The translations under genes were made by a program, and so were the position numbers. A stretch of 64,000 nucleotides of DNA from Aromatoleum toluvorans (GTDB lineage: Bacteria; Pseudomonadota; Gammaproteobacteria; Burkholderiales; Rhodocyclaceae). Position 1 is the first letter of the stretch; each line of letters starts with the position of its first letter. Below the pieces are notes generated by a model. That model had not been told where the DNA came from, did not search any database, and worked only from the letters and a program-made list of their open reading frames with translations. Location of the stretch: assembly GCF_012910905.1 (NCBI RefSeq), contig NZ_WTVN01000012.1:1-64000 (forward strand), written 5' to 3'. Positions 34,640-45,967 of the stretch are shown piece by piece.

Positions 34640-36538
34640 TTATTGCTGCTGCGACCGGATCGCCGCCGTGTTGATATTCACGGCGTAGCGCTGCCGCAGC
34701 GAGTTCAGGAAGGCATTGAAATCGCGCTGGCCAACCAGGCGCTGGTACTGCGCTTCAAGTGCCTTCAGTCGCGGATCCTCCTTCGCGACATCGGGACGAT
34801 TCACGCTTTCGATGCGATACACCGAATAGCCGCCCCCCTGCATCGGTGCCCCGACGTAGGCGGGCAGCTTTCCAGCCGGCGCGCCGAACACTGCCGACAT
34901 CGCCGCCTGCGGCAACTCGGATTTGCCGCGCTGCACGGTGCGCGCTGCAGCCCATTCACCCGACACCGACTCGCCCTTCTGCAGCGAAGCAAGCTCCGCC
35001 TCCCCGCGTGCGGCCGCGAGTTTCGCCGCCTCCTCGGTCCTGAGCAGTTGTTCGATGGAAGCCTTCACCTGCTCGAACGGCGCCCGCTGTGCCGGTTGAT
35101 GCTCGACGACGCGGGCAGACACCAGCGTCCCGCGCGATACCTCGACCGCTTCGACGTTGCGCCCCTTCGTCATCGCTTCGTCGGAGAACAGCGCATTCAG
35201 CAGCTTCTCGTTCGTGTAATCGCCCACGGCCCCGCCGACCCGCTCGATCCAGTCAGTAGTGTGGATCTTCAGTTTCAGTGCCTCGGCCACGGGTTTCAGG
35301 CTGTCGGACTGCTCATAGACGGTGTTCGAGAAGAGCTCGGCCTGTTCGGCGAATTTCTTGCTCGCCTCCTGGCGCTTGAGTTCCTCGACGATCTCGCCCT
35401 TCACTTCCTCGAACGGACGCGCATGTGCGGACTTGATGTCGGTGACCTCGATGATGTGGAAGCCGAAATCCGAACGCACGACATCACTGATCTGCCCCTT
35501 GCCGAGGCTGAACGCGGCATCCTCGAACGGTTTCACCATTGCACCGCGCCCGAAGAACCCGAGATCCCCGCCGCGCGAAGCGGAACCCGGATCCTGCGAC
35601 TCCGCCTTCGCCAGCTCGGCGAAACGCTTCGGATCGGCGCGCAGCTGTTTCAGGATTCCGGCGGCCTTTTCGCCAGCCTTGGTCACCTCGGCTGCCGATG
35701 CGTCCGCCGCCGCGGAAATCAGGATATGTCGCGCGCTGCGCTCTTCAGGCTGGCTGAAACGTTCGGCATTTGCCTCATAGAACTTGCGCGCCGCATCATC
35801 CGACACGCTGACCTGCCCGAGAACCGCATCCTGGTTGAAAACCACGTACTCGGCACGCAGACGCGCTGGCCGCTCGAAGCGCGCCGCATTCGCGTCGTAG
35901 TACTGCTTCGCCGCGTCTTCCGCGAGCTTCACCTCGCCGGTGAACCGGCTCGCCGGAAACTGCAGCTCGCTGACCTTGCGCTCCTCGAGTTGCGCCGTCA
36001 TGAAACGCCTGATCGACTCCCGCGACGCGAACGCGGAGTCGCCGACGGCCTGTGCCACCTGCTGGATGCGCAGATCCTGCGCGAGGCGCGACTCGAACAT
36101 CGCCGGCGTCATTCCCTGCGCACGCACCGCCGCTTCGTAACGCTCGATCGCAAACTTTCCGTCCTGCTGGAACGCTTCAACGCTGCCGATGACCTGCTGC
36201 AATTGCTGCGGCGTCACGACCAGGTGCCGGTCTGCCGCATGCAAGGCGAGCAGACGCTGATTGACCAGACCCTCGACAACCGAACGGCGGATCGGCTCCG
36301 AGTCCAGCAATGCCCGGTCAACTTCGCCGCCCATCGACTCCCGCAGGCGATCCTGCTGCTCGCGCAAGGCCTGATCGAACTCCGCGATCGAAATCTTGGA
36401 CTTCGCGACCGTGGCAACGTCGGCTCCGCCCGGTCCATTGGAAAAATAGGAATCCAGCCCGAAGAAGGCAAAGGGAACGATCAGCAGCGCCAGGATGAGC
36501 TGCGCCACGCGTTTGTTATTGCGAACTGTTTCCAGCAT
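34640..36538 (-). CDS. ppiD: Peptidyl-prolyl isomerase PpiD (SurA_N/parvulin)
   Basis: A 632-residue periplasmic folding factor anchored by one N-terminal helix (about 10-32, RVAQLILALLIVPFAFFGL). An N-terminal chaperone domain (about 40-260) is followed by a parvulin-type PPIase domain (about 268-368). The latter has RSARHILISA, DPGSASRGGDLGFFGRGAMV and SDFGFHIIEVT. A second discontinuous chaperone-like part reaches the C-terminus. The ATG at 36538 matches the family (MLETVRNNKR). It lies downstream of clpB on the same strand, 175 bases away. Confidence 0.92.
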   Translation of the reverse strand: MLETVRNNKRVAQLILALLIVPFAFFGLDSYFSNGPGGADVATVAKSKISIAEFDQALREQQDRLRESMGGEVDRALLDSEPIRRSVVEGLVNQRLLALHAADRHLVVTPQQLQQVIGSVEAFQQDGKFAIERYEAAVRAQGMTPAMFESRLAQDLRIQQVAQAVGDSAFASRESIRRFMTAQLEERKVSELQFPASRFTGEVKLAEDAAKQYYDANAARFERPARLRAEYVVFNQDAVLGQVSVSDDAARKFYEANAERFSQPEERSARHILISAAADASAAEVTKAGEKAAGILKQLRADPKRFAELAKAESQDPGSASRGGDLGFFGRGAMVKPFEDAAFSLGKGQISDVVRSDFGFHIIEVTDIKSAHARPFEEVKGEIVEELKRQEASKKFAEQAELFSNTVYEQSDSLKPVAEALKLKIHTTDWIERVGGAVGDYTNEKLLNALFSDEAMTKGRNVEAVEVSRGTLVSARVVEHQPAQRAPFEQVKASIEQLLRTEEAAKLAAARGEAELASLQKGESVSGEWAAARTVQRGKSELPQAAMSAVFGAPAGKLPAYVGAPMQGGGYSVYRIESVNRPDVAKEDPRLKALEAQYQRLVGQRDFNAFLNSLRQRYAVNINTAAIRSQQQ

Positions 36539-36672
36539 CGTCTGTTTCCGTGAGATCTCAGAAGGAAGGCAGTGCGGCCAAACGCCGCCAATCAAAGCGG
36601 ACAATTATCGCATCGCGCGGCCCGGCAGACCAACCTTTGCAAACGGAATGCCCGATGGAGCGCGTAGAACAA

Positions 36673-36691
36673 GGCAGGCGGTGCGCCTGCC
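36673..36691 (-). terminator. Hairpin after clpB, possible terminator
   Basis: An 8-bp stem GGCAGGCG / CGCCTGCC with a 3-base loop lies 22 bases after the clpB stop. The leftward transcript continues TTGTTC, a weak U tract, so termination may be partial. Confidence 0.5.
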
Positions 36692-36712
36692 CGATCCATC
36701 ACGACGTGCCGA

Positions 36713-39289
<2,577 letters not shown>

Positions 39290-39328
39290 CATTTCCGCAA
39301 TCCTCGTTCCGGTATGGGGTTGGCTGTG

Positions 39329-39356
39329 ATATGGGGTCGCCCCATTCCAATTCAAC
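39329..39356 (-). promoter_or_regulatory. Sigma-32 (heat-shock) promoter of clpB
   Basis: Reverse strand: GTTGAA (39351-39356), 14-base spacer, then CCCCATAT (39329-39336). RpoH consensus is CTTGAA-N13/14-CCCCATnT, so only the first base of the -35 departs. Confidence 0.85.
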
Positions 39357-39574
39357 CTTCGCACCGCCTGGCCATCGGCTCATTATGGGCAGTCCGATAT
39401 CGAGCAGCGAACCAATTCTGCACGCGCACGCTTGCTGCGTTGCAGCAAGCGTGTTCAAATAGCACAGATAACTTTCTGCAGCCATGCCAAGCCGAATCGG
39501 CATGCTATGTTGAAAGAATCAAGCAGGCGTATCCAACGCCGCAAAAAATTTTTCAGCGCTCGTGGAGGAAGAAC

Positions 39575-40081
39575 ATGGCGATCAAGCAGGAACAGTTCAA
39601 CGAAATCCAGAAGAAGAACTTCGAAGCAGCGATGCGCCTGGCGCAGATGTCGATCGAGAACTCCCAGCGCATCATGGAACTCCAGGTTGCGACCGCGAAG
39701 AGCCTGTTCGAAGAAGGCGTGCAGAACGCCAAGGCGCTCTCCTCCGCGAAGGATCCGAAGGAAGTCCTGGAACTGCGTTCGCAGTACACCCAGAGCGCGA
39801 CCGAGAAAATGCTCGCCTGCGCCCGCGAAATGGCCGAACTGGCGAGCCGCACGCAGGCCGAAGTCGGCAAGCTCGTCGGTGAGCAACTGTCCACCGGCAG
39901 CAAGGACGTCTTCGAGTCGATGCAGAAGATGTTCTCGGGCATGCCCATCACCGACCAGAACGCCATGTCCGCGATCCAGAACGCGATGGACACGACGCGC
40001 GCCGCATTCGAACAGATGACCCGCGCTTCGACCGAAGCGTTCCAGCTGTTCACGCAGCAGACCGGCAAGGGCAAGAAATAA
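39575..40081 (+). CDS. phaP: Phasin family protein
   Basis: A 168-residue amphipathic helical protein that coats polyhydroxyalkanoate granules. Signatures are QFNEIQKKNFEAAMRLAQMS near the N-terminus and QNAMDTTRAAFEQMTRASTEAF near the C-terminus. The ATG at 39575 follows GGAGGAAGAAC. Its presence implies that the organism stores PHA. It is monocistronic with a strong terminator. The region upstream (39357-39574) has no gene and lies back-to-back with clpB. Confidence 0.92.
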   Translation: MAIKQEQFNEIQKKNFEAAMRLAQMSIENSQRIMELQVATAKSLFEEGVQNAKALSSAKDPKEVLELRSQYTQSATEKMLACAREMAELASRTQAEVGKLVGEQLSTGSKDVFESMQKMFSGMPITDQNAMSAIQNAMDTTRAAFEQMTRASTEAFQLFTQQTGKGKK

Positions 40082-40099
40082 GCGGGCTCCCTGACCAGA

Positions 40100-40127
40100 A
40101 AAAACGGCGCCCGCGGGCGCCGTTTTT
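40100..40127. terminator. Palindromic terminator after phaP
   Basis: A 20-bp perfect palindrome (ACGGCGCCCG and its complement) is flanked by AAAA and TTTTT. It can serve phaP and the convergent moaE transcript. Confidence 0.9.
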
Positions 40128-40157
40128 CTTTGCCGGGTCGGGCGCGCAGTCCTGGCC

Positions 40158-40610
40158 CTACTGTTCCCAGCGTGCCGCTGCCGAGTCGTCGCTCTCCCGC
40201 GCGTCGACCCAGCGTGCCCCGTCGGGGGTTTCCTCAAGTTTCCAGAACGGCGCCTGCGTCTTCAAATAGTCCATGATGAATTCGCACGCGGCAAAGGATT
40301 CTCCGCGGTGCGCACCGGCAACGCCGACAAACACGATCTGTTCGCCCGGCTCCAGCCGGCCGAAGCGGTGAATGACCCGCACGGCGTACAGCGTCCAGCG
40401 TGCCCGGGCCTGATCGACGATTTCTTCGAGCGATCGCTCCGTCATTCCCGGATAGTGTTCGAGCGTCATCGCACCGACGTGCGCGCCGTGACTCACGTCG
40501 CGCACCAGACCGACAAAGCTGGCGACCGCGCCGACCTCACGGCGTCCCGCAGACAGGGCCGCGATCTCGGCGCCCGCATCGAAATCTTCCTGTTGCACGC
40601 TGACCGACAT
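40158..40610 (-). CDS. moaE: Molybdopterin synthase catalytic subunit MoaE
   Basis: A 150-residue subunit that, with MoaD thiocarboxylate, inserts the dithiolene sulfurs into precursor Z. It has GAVASFVGLVRD (about 27-38), LEHYPGMTE, HRFGRLEPGE and the catalytic region ACEFIMDYLKTQAPFWKLE with the conserved Lys residues. It starts 3 bases after the moaD stop and is last in the moeA-moaD-moaE series, with mobB ahead. Confidence 0.94.
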   Translation of the reverse strand: MSVSVQQEDFDAGAEIAALSAGRREVGAVASFVGLVRDVSHGAHVGAMTLEHYPGMTERSLEEIVDQARARWTLYAVRVIHRFGRLEPGEQIVFVGVAGAHRGESFAACEFIMDYLKTQAPFWKLEETPDGARWVDARESDDSAAARWEQ

Positions 40611-40613
40611 GAC

Positions 40614-40868
40614 TCAGCCTCCCGTCACGGGGGGGAAGAACGCGATTTCATCTCCGGGAAGCACCGGATCGGCGGGAGCCGCCATCCGCTGGTTTCGCGC
40701 CGCCCGGATGTTCCGCCCTTCGCCCAGCGCGTTCCATGGTTCGCCGCGCCCGGCGAGAAAGGTGCGCAGTTCGCCAATCGTCGATACGCCGGACGGCAGC
40801 ACGAAATCCTCCCCGGCACAGCCGAGGGCTTCCTTCAGTGACGCGAAATACAGGATCTTGACGGTCAT
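40614..40868 (-). CDS. moaD: Molybdopterin synthase sulfur carrier MoaD
   Basis: An 84-residue ubiquitin-like protein starting MTVKILYFASLKEALG and ending in the essential Gly-Gly (PPVTGG), which receives sulfur as a thiocarboxylate. It has NIRAARNQRMA in the middle, and DEIAFFPPV near the end. It lies 4 bases after moeA and 3 bases before moaE, so the genes form one transcript. Confidence 0.94.
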   Translation of the reverse strand: MTVKILYFASLKEALGCAGEDFVLPSGVSTIGELRTFLAGRGEPWNALGEGRNIRAARNQRMAAPADPVLPGDEIAFFPPVTGG

Positions 40869-40872
40869 GGTG

Positions 40873-42078
40873 TCAGTACAGGAGTTGGCCATAAGGGAGG
40901 AAACGTATCGTCTGCCCCTTGCGGATGGGCGTCTCGGCCGGCACATCGGCCAGCCCCTCCGCCCACACGATGGACGACAAGGCGGCGGCACCCTGATTGC
41001 CGTATAGCTCGACCGCGCCGGCATCGTTGATGCGGGCACGCAGGAATTCGCGGCGACGATCCGGTCTGGGCCAGTCGAAATCCGCCTGCAGCATCAAGGC
41101 CTTCGGCGTCACCGCGGTGGCGCCTTGCGTCGCCAGGATGAACGGACGGACCATGAGCAGGAAGGTCACGAAACTCGACACCGGATTGCCCGGCAGGCCG
41201 ATGAACGCCGCGGCACCGACCTGCCCGTAGGCAAGCGGCTTACCCGGCTTCATCGCAATCTTCCAAAGGTCCAGCGAACCCTCGGCCTGAACTGCGGGCT
41301 TGACGTGATCTTCCTCGCCCACCGATACGCCCCCGCTGGTCAGAATCAGGTCATGCCCTTCCGCCGCTTCGCGCAGCACGGAGCGCGTGGCATCCAGGCG
41401 GTCTGGGACGATACCGAAGTCGGTCACCGTGCAACCCAACTGATCGAGGAGCACGCGCAGCTGAAATCGATTCGAGTTATAGACGCCGCCTGGCGGGAGC
41501 GGCTCGCCGGGCATCACGAGTTCGTCGCCGGTGGAGAACAGCGCAACACGCATCCTGCGCACGACGGGGATCTGTGCGATGCCGACCGAGGCCGCAAGGC
41601 CGATCTCCTGGGCTCGAATGCGGGTCCCGGCAGGCAGGACGATGTCGCCGGCCGCGATCTCGCTACCGGCAAGCCGCACTGCTTCGCCGGCACGGGGAAG
41701 ATGGTTGATCGCCACTTCGTCGCCGGCATGCTCGCACAGTTCCTGCATCACGACCGCGTCGGCGCCGGACGGCAGTGGCGCTCCGGTAAAGATGCGTGCC
41801 GCCGTTCCCGGTTCGAGGGTCTTGCCCACGCTTCCGGCGGGAATCCGTTGCGACACCGGCAGGCGCGTCCCACTTTCGGCCACATCGCACACGCGCACCG
41901 CGTAGCCATCCATCATCGATGTGTCCAGCGCGGGGACCACGAGCGGCGATCGGACGTCCGCAGCCATGACGCGCCCGAGTGCGACGAGCGTGTCCGCCAT
42001 CTCGATCTCGCGGATCGGGCGGGCTTTCGCCAGCAGCGTGGCCAGCGCTTCGTCAAACGACAGCATGTTTGGATTCAT
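40873..42078 (-). CDS. moeA: Molybdopterin molybdenumtransferase MoeA
   Basis: A 401-residue enzyme that inserts molybdate into adenylylated molybdopterin. It has the opening FDEALATLLAKA, the metal-site DTSMMDGYAV (about 51-60), RIFTGAPLPSGAD, STGDEL and LILTSGGVSVGEEDHV (about 257-272). The ATG at 42078 lies inside the end of mobB (26-base overlap), indicating coupled translation. Confidence 0.94.
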   Translation of the reverse strand: MNPNMLSFDEALATLLAKARPIREIEMADTLVALGRVMAADVRSPLVVPALDTSMMDGYAVRVCDVAESGTRLPVSQRIPAGSVGKTLEPGTAARIFTGAPLPSGADAVVMQELCEHAGDEVAINHLPRAGEAVRLAGSEIAAGDIVLPAGTRIRAQEIGLAASVGIAQIPVVRRMRVALFSTGDELVMPGEPLPPGGVYNSNRFQLRVLLDQLGCTVTDFGIVPDRLDATRSVLREAAEGHDLILTSGGVSVGEEDHVKPAVQAEGSLDLWKIAMKPGKPLAYGQVGAAAFIGLPGNPVSSFVTFLLMVRPFILATQGATAVTPKALMLQADFDWPRPDRRREFLRARINDAGAVELYGNQGAAALSSIVWAEGLADVPAETPIRKGQTIRFLPYGQLLY

Positions 42079-42568
42079 GGCGGGCAGCGTACTCGAGAAT
42101 GAACCGGACGATTTCGGATGCGTCGTTGAGCGACAGGCAGGGCAACGGGCATTCCAGTTGCGCGTCCGACGCCACTGCCACCACGTGGGGGTTTTCAATC
42201 CAGAGCGGCGGCTTGCCATGCGTCGGCCTATGGACCTCGACCTTGGGGACTGCGGCCGCCTTGAAACCTTCGATCAGCACGACATCGCACGGCGAAAGCA
42301 CTCGCAACTGGTCGTCGAGCGTCGGTTCGGGTGCGCCTCTCAGCTCATGCATCAGCACCCAGCGGTCGTTGGAGAGCATCAGCACCTGGCTCGCACCCGC
42401 TTCCCGATGGCGATACGAGTCCTTCCCGGGCTTGTCGAGGTCGAAGCCATGGTGAGCGTGCTTGATGACGGACACCGAAAGGCCGCGGGACGAAAATTCC
42501 GGGATCAGTTTCTCGATCAGCGTGGTCTTGCCTGAGCCGGACCAACCGGCGATACCGAAGACGATCAT
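42053..42568 (-). CDS. mobB: Molybdopterin-guanine dinucleotide biosynthesis adaptor MobB
   Basis: A 171-residue GTP-binding P-loop protein: Walker A GIAGWSGSGKTTLIEKL (about 5-21), then KHAHHGFDLDKPGKDSYRHREAG and LIEGFKAA. It assists MobA in forming Mo-bis-MGD. It leads the cluster moeA-moaD-moaE, completing part of the molybdenum cofactor pathway. A mobA gene is not visible in the window. Confidence 0.93.
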   Translation of the reverse strand: MIVFGIAGWSGSGKTTLIEKLIPEFSSRGLSVSVIKHAHHGFDLDKPGKDSYRHREAGASQVLMLSNDRWVLMHELRGAPEPTLDDQLRVLSPCDVVLIEGFKAAAVPKVEVHRPTHGKPPLWIENPHVVAVASDAQLECPLPCLSLNDASEIVRFILEYAARHESKHAVV

Positions 42569-42626
42569 CGTGTTGGCGCCAATGTTTTCACGGATTCAAA
42601 GCATACCTCAGGGATTACCTCTGCGC

Positions 42627-43946
42627 TCACGGCAACGCAACAACGGTGGCGAACCCGCCGCCGGGGGTACGGAAATTGGTCGTCTGGCCACGATACAACC
42701 GAGCCGCCGCGAGCTGAATCGCGCCCCGGTACGCATAGACGCGCAGGTCCATCTTGAGATCCGTCACGACCCCGCCGACGGACAGGCGCCGGGCGCTCGG
42801 GGGGACAAGCTGCTGCGCGATGTAATCGCCTGCCAGAATGCTCTCGAACACGCTCTTCGTGAGCTTGTCTCCGCGGTACGCCGCCCTGCTCCCGAAACCG
42901 GTCGCAGGCTTGAAGAAAAGCTCGCGGCGATTCTTCCACAAGGCTTCGGCATCTTCCCGACGCACGCGCACGGTATGGGGAATGCCGTTCTCGAGGACGG
43001 TCCGGGTAGGCAAATCGGCGCCGATCCATCGCAGGAAGCCATCGTCGCACAGCAAGGAGAGGTTCCCCTTGTCCGCGTAGATCGCATGTGCGCGCGGATG
43101 CGGCGTGATCACGGCCGCCTGCGCATGCCATGCCTTGGCCATGGCAGACGAAGCCGGTTCGCCCAGACTGAAGTCCGTGAGCCGGTTGTAGACCAGATCG
43201 ACTTCGTGCTCCTCGAGCAGCAGTCGACCATCGACGAAGCGCAGGGCTTCGGGATCGCAGATCCACGCGGTCAGGCCATGGCGCTCGAACATCCGCTGGA
43301 ACAGCAGGAATTCCGGCAGGAGGTACTGGTTCTGCGGTTCGCGATCGACGATCGCGACCGTCCGCAGCGGAGTGTCGCCCCGCATGGCACGCCACTCGGC
43401 GAGGAACATGTCCATGAACGCGTGCTCGGGATCTCCTGCCGCCGTCGTTACCGCCAGTGGCGCCACCTCCGCGCAACAGGCTCTCTGCGCACGCGCAAGG
43501 GCCACGTTCAGCAGCCCGCCGCCGGCATTGGTATTGATCTCGATGAGCTTCGGCCCGTCGGGGCCGAGGTGAAAATCGTAGCCGAGAAATACTCCGGACG
43601 CCGCGCAATCGATCGCGGCGCTCGCGGGCGCGTGTTCGAGTACCGTGGATTGCCACGCCCGCAGCTTCACCACCCGCTCCACCGCCGCCACGATCCCGGC
43701 CGCCGCCTCCAGATGGCTGGCCGCAACGAAGGCAACCGAATCGGCGAACAGGTGGGGGCGCGTCGCATTGATGGTGGCCAGCAAGGCTCCGTCACGCGGG
43801 TCGCGTTCGAGTTCGGCCTTCAAGCGATCATGGTCCAGTGAAACGCACTGGCAGCCACGGTTCATGCGTTCGACGATGTCCTGATGATCCACGTCCGCAA
43901 TGGCCTGGATGAGCGGATCGCTTTCAACTGTCGGTAATGCGGTCAT
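42627..43946 (-). CDS. Uncharacterised ATP-grasp-like protein (439 aa)
   Basis: A 439-residue soluble protein. The segment FLGYDFHLGPDGPKLIEINTNAGG (about 118-141) resembles the substrate/metal side of glutathione-synthetase-like ATP-grasp enzymes. Later RRELFFKPATGFGSRAAYRG (about 344-363) resembles the nucleotide-binding lysine strand with a Gly-rich loop. The order is the reverse of a standard ATP-grasp, which suggests a circularly permuted fold. It lies 29 bases after the helicase stop on the same strand. The substrate is unknown; amide or peptide ligation is plausible but inferred. Confidence 0.62.
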   Translation of the reverse strand: MTALPTVESDPLIQAIADVDHQDIVERMNRGCQCVSLDHDRLKAELERDPRDGALLATINATRPHLFADSVAFVAASHLEAAAGIVAAVERVVKLRAWQSTVLEHAPASAAIDCAASGVFLGYDFHLGPDGPKLIEINTNAGGGLLNVALARAQRACCAEVAPLAVTTAAGDPEHAFMDMFLAEWRAMRGDTPLRTVAIVDREPQNQYLLPEFLLFQRMFERHGLTAWICDPEALRFVDGRLLLEEHEVDLVYNRLTDFSLGEPASSAMAKAWHAQAAVITPHPRAHAIYADKGNLSLLCDDGFLRWIGADLPTRTVLENGIPHTVRVRREDAEALWKNRRELFFKPATGFGSRAAYRGDKLTKSVFESILAGDYIAQQLVPPSARRLSVGGVVTDLKMDLRVYAYRGAIQLAAARLYRGQTTNFRTPGGGFATVVALP

Positions 43947-43975
43947 GCCAGCCCCCGGATCTTCCGAACGCCCGC

Positions 43976-45931
43976 TCAAGCACCGGCAGGCGGCGGGAGT
44001 TGTTCAAGGAATGCGACGGCGTCCGCTTCGGCACGCGTGCGTCGCATCGGTGGCAGGCTGCGCCACACGATTTTCCCGTATTGCTTCTCGATCATGCGGG
44101 GATCGCAGATGCACAGCACACCGCGATCACGCTCGCTGCGAATCAAGCGTCCGGCCCCCTGCTTCATGTTGATGACCGCGCGGGGCAGCTGATAGTGCAT
44201 GAAGGGGTTGTGGCCGCTCTTCTGCAGGTGTTCGACGCGCGCGGCGAGGACCGGATCGTCGGGCGGGGCGAACGGCAGCTTGTCGATCACGACGACCGAC
44301 AAGGCATCCCCGGGCACGTCCACGCCTTCCCAGAAACTCTGGCTCGCCACGAGCACGGCATTGCCGAGGCGTCGAAAGCGATCGAGCAGCTCGGTCCGCG
44401 AACCTTCGCCCTGCAGCAGCAGCGGCAGCTTTTCGCCGGCGCGTTCGAGCCCATCGGCGATCAGGCCGTGAATACGCTTCATCGCACGCAGGGAAGTGCA
44501 TAGGACGAAGGTGCGCCCGCGCGCCGCACGGATCAGCGGCAAGGCGACCCGGGCGACGGCCTCCGCGTACTCGGGGTGGTTCGGGTCCGGCATCCCCGCC
44601 GGCGCATACAGCAAGGCCTGCCGTTCGTAGTCGAACGGGCTTCCCCAGACGGCAGTCACGGGCGGAGGCTCGATCCAGCTCAAGCCCATCTCGTTGCAGT
44701 AATGGCTGAAGTTCTGTCCGACGGCCAGCGTCGCGGACGTGAAGATCCATGCCCGCGGGTGGCTCTCCAGCTGGCGGCGAAAGACTCCGGACACGTGAAG
44801 CGGCGTGGCATTGAGCGCGGCAGACTGGCTGAACACTTCGACCCACCGGATGAACTCGCCCACCTCCGGCGAACGCCATCGGACCAGCCGTTCCCCCACT
44901 TCAGCCGCGCGACGCAGGCAGTTCGCGAGTCCCTCGCTGCGCTCGGCCTGCGTTTCCAGCACGGCCGAAAAGGCGTCGAGCTCCTTGCACAGGGCGTCGA
45001 GGTTCTTGTCGAACTCCGGCAGGGCCGCCACCTGCGCAGCGGAAAGACGGGCCGGATCGGCACCGAATGCGAGCCGCAGATCACGCGCGGCCTTTTCCAG
45101 CGAGCGCGTCGCATCGATGAGCGCCCGACAGTCACGCGCACCGGCCAGGGTCTCGGAGCGGGTGTCGCGTGCGAGCTCCAGGACCTGAGCCGTCGACACG
45201 CTCTCGCCGAAGAACAGGCTCGCCGTTTCCGGGAGCTGATGGGCTTCGTCGAAAATGACCGCGTTGCACGACGGCAGCAGCTCGCCCATTCCTTCGTCGC
45301 GCAGCATCACATCGGCGAAGAAAAGGTGATGATTCACGACGACGACCTCTGCGTCCATCGCCGCGCGCCGCGCCGCCAGCACGAAACATTCCTTGACGTT
45401 CGGACACTCCTGTCCCAGGCAGTTGTCCCGCGTCGAAGTGGCGGCCATCCAGGCGGGCGAATCTTCCCGCACTTCGGAACACTCGGCCTTGTCTCCGCTT
45501 TGCGTGATCTGGGCAAACCGGACGATCGAGCGCAAGTCTGCTGCGTCCTGGGCGGTAAGGAAGCGCCCGTCCCGCGCGTTGCGCTCGAGATGGTAGGGAC
45601 ACACATAATTCGCGCGCCCCTTCAGGAGGGCGATCGTGACCGGCACCTTGAGCGCCGCGCGAATGGTCGGAAGGTCGCGATTGAAAAGCTGATCCTGGAG
45701 CGTTTTCGTCCCGGTGGAAAGGATGATCTTTCCCCCCGACAGCAGCGCCGGGACGAGATAGGCGAACGTCTTTCCGGTACCCGTTCCGGCTTCGGCAACC
45801 AGTACGCGATTGTCCCTGAGGGCATCGGCGATATGACGTGCCATCTCGAACTGCTGCGGACGCGGGCGAAACGAAGGCACTGCCGCAGCGAGCGGTCCGT
45901 CCGGCGAGAAGGCGGTTTCCAGATCGGTCAT
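43976..45931 (-). CDS. yoaA: DinG/YoaA family Fe-S DNA helicase
   Basis: A 651-residue XPD-like superfamily 2 helicase. It has Walker A VLVAEAGTGTGKTFAYLVPAL (about 44-64), four Fe-S cysteines (VCPY near 110, then ECSEV, NCLGQECPNVKEC), DEAH in VIFDEAHQLPE, and motif VI-like KQGAGRLIRSERDRG. It unwinds 5'-3' in replication and repair. YoaA associates with the clamp loader chi subunit in E. coli. It lies 36 bases after zapE on the same strand. DinG proper is an alternative name. Confidence 0.88.
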   Translation of the reverse strand: MTDLETAFSPDGPLAAAVPSFRPRPQQFEMARHIADALRDNRVLVAEAGTGTGKTFAYLVPALLSGGKIILSTGTKTLQDQLFNRDLPTIRAALKVPVTIALLKGRANYVCPYHLERNARDGRFLTAQDAADLRSIVRFAQITQSGDKAECSEVREDSPAWMAATSTRDNCLGQECPNVKECFVLAARRAAMDAEVVVVNHHLFFADVMLRDEGMGELLPSCNAVIFDEAHQLPETASLFFGESVSTAQVLELARDTRSETLAGARDCRALIDATRSLEKAARDLRLAFGADPARLSAAQVAALPEFDKNLDALCKELDAFSAVLETQAERSEGLANCLRRAAEVGERLVRWRSPEVGEFIRWVEVFSQSAALNATPLHVSGVFRRQLESHPRAWIFTSATLAVGQNFSHYCNEMGLSWIEPPPVTAVWGSPFDYERQALLYAPAGMPDPNHPEYAEAVARVALPLIRAARGRTFVLCTSLRAMKRIHGLIADGLERAGEKLPLLLQGEGSRTELLDRFRRLGNAVLVASQSFWEGVDVPGDALSVVVIDKLPFAPPDDPVLAARVEHLQKSGHNPFMHYQLPRAVINMKQGAGRLIRSERDRGVLCICDPRMIEKQYGKIVWRSLPPMRRTRAEADAVAFLEQLPPPAGA

Positions 45932-45967
45932 CGGTAATCCACGGACCTGATAAAGTGGGTGCGCCCC

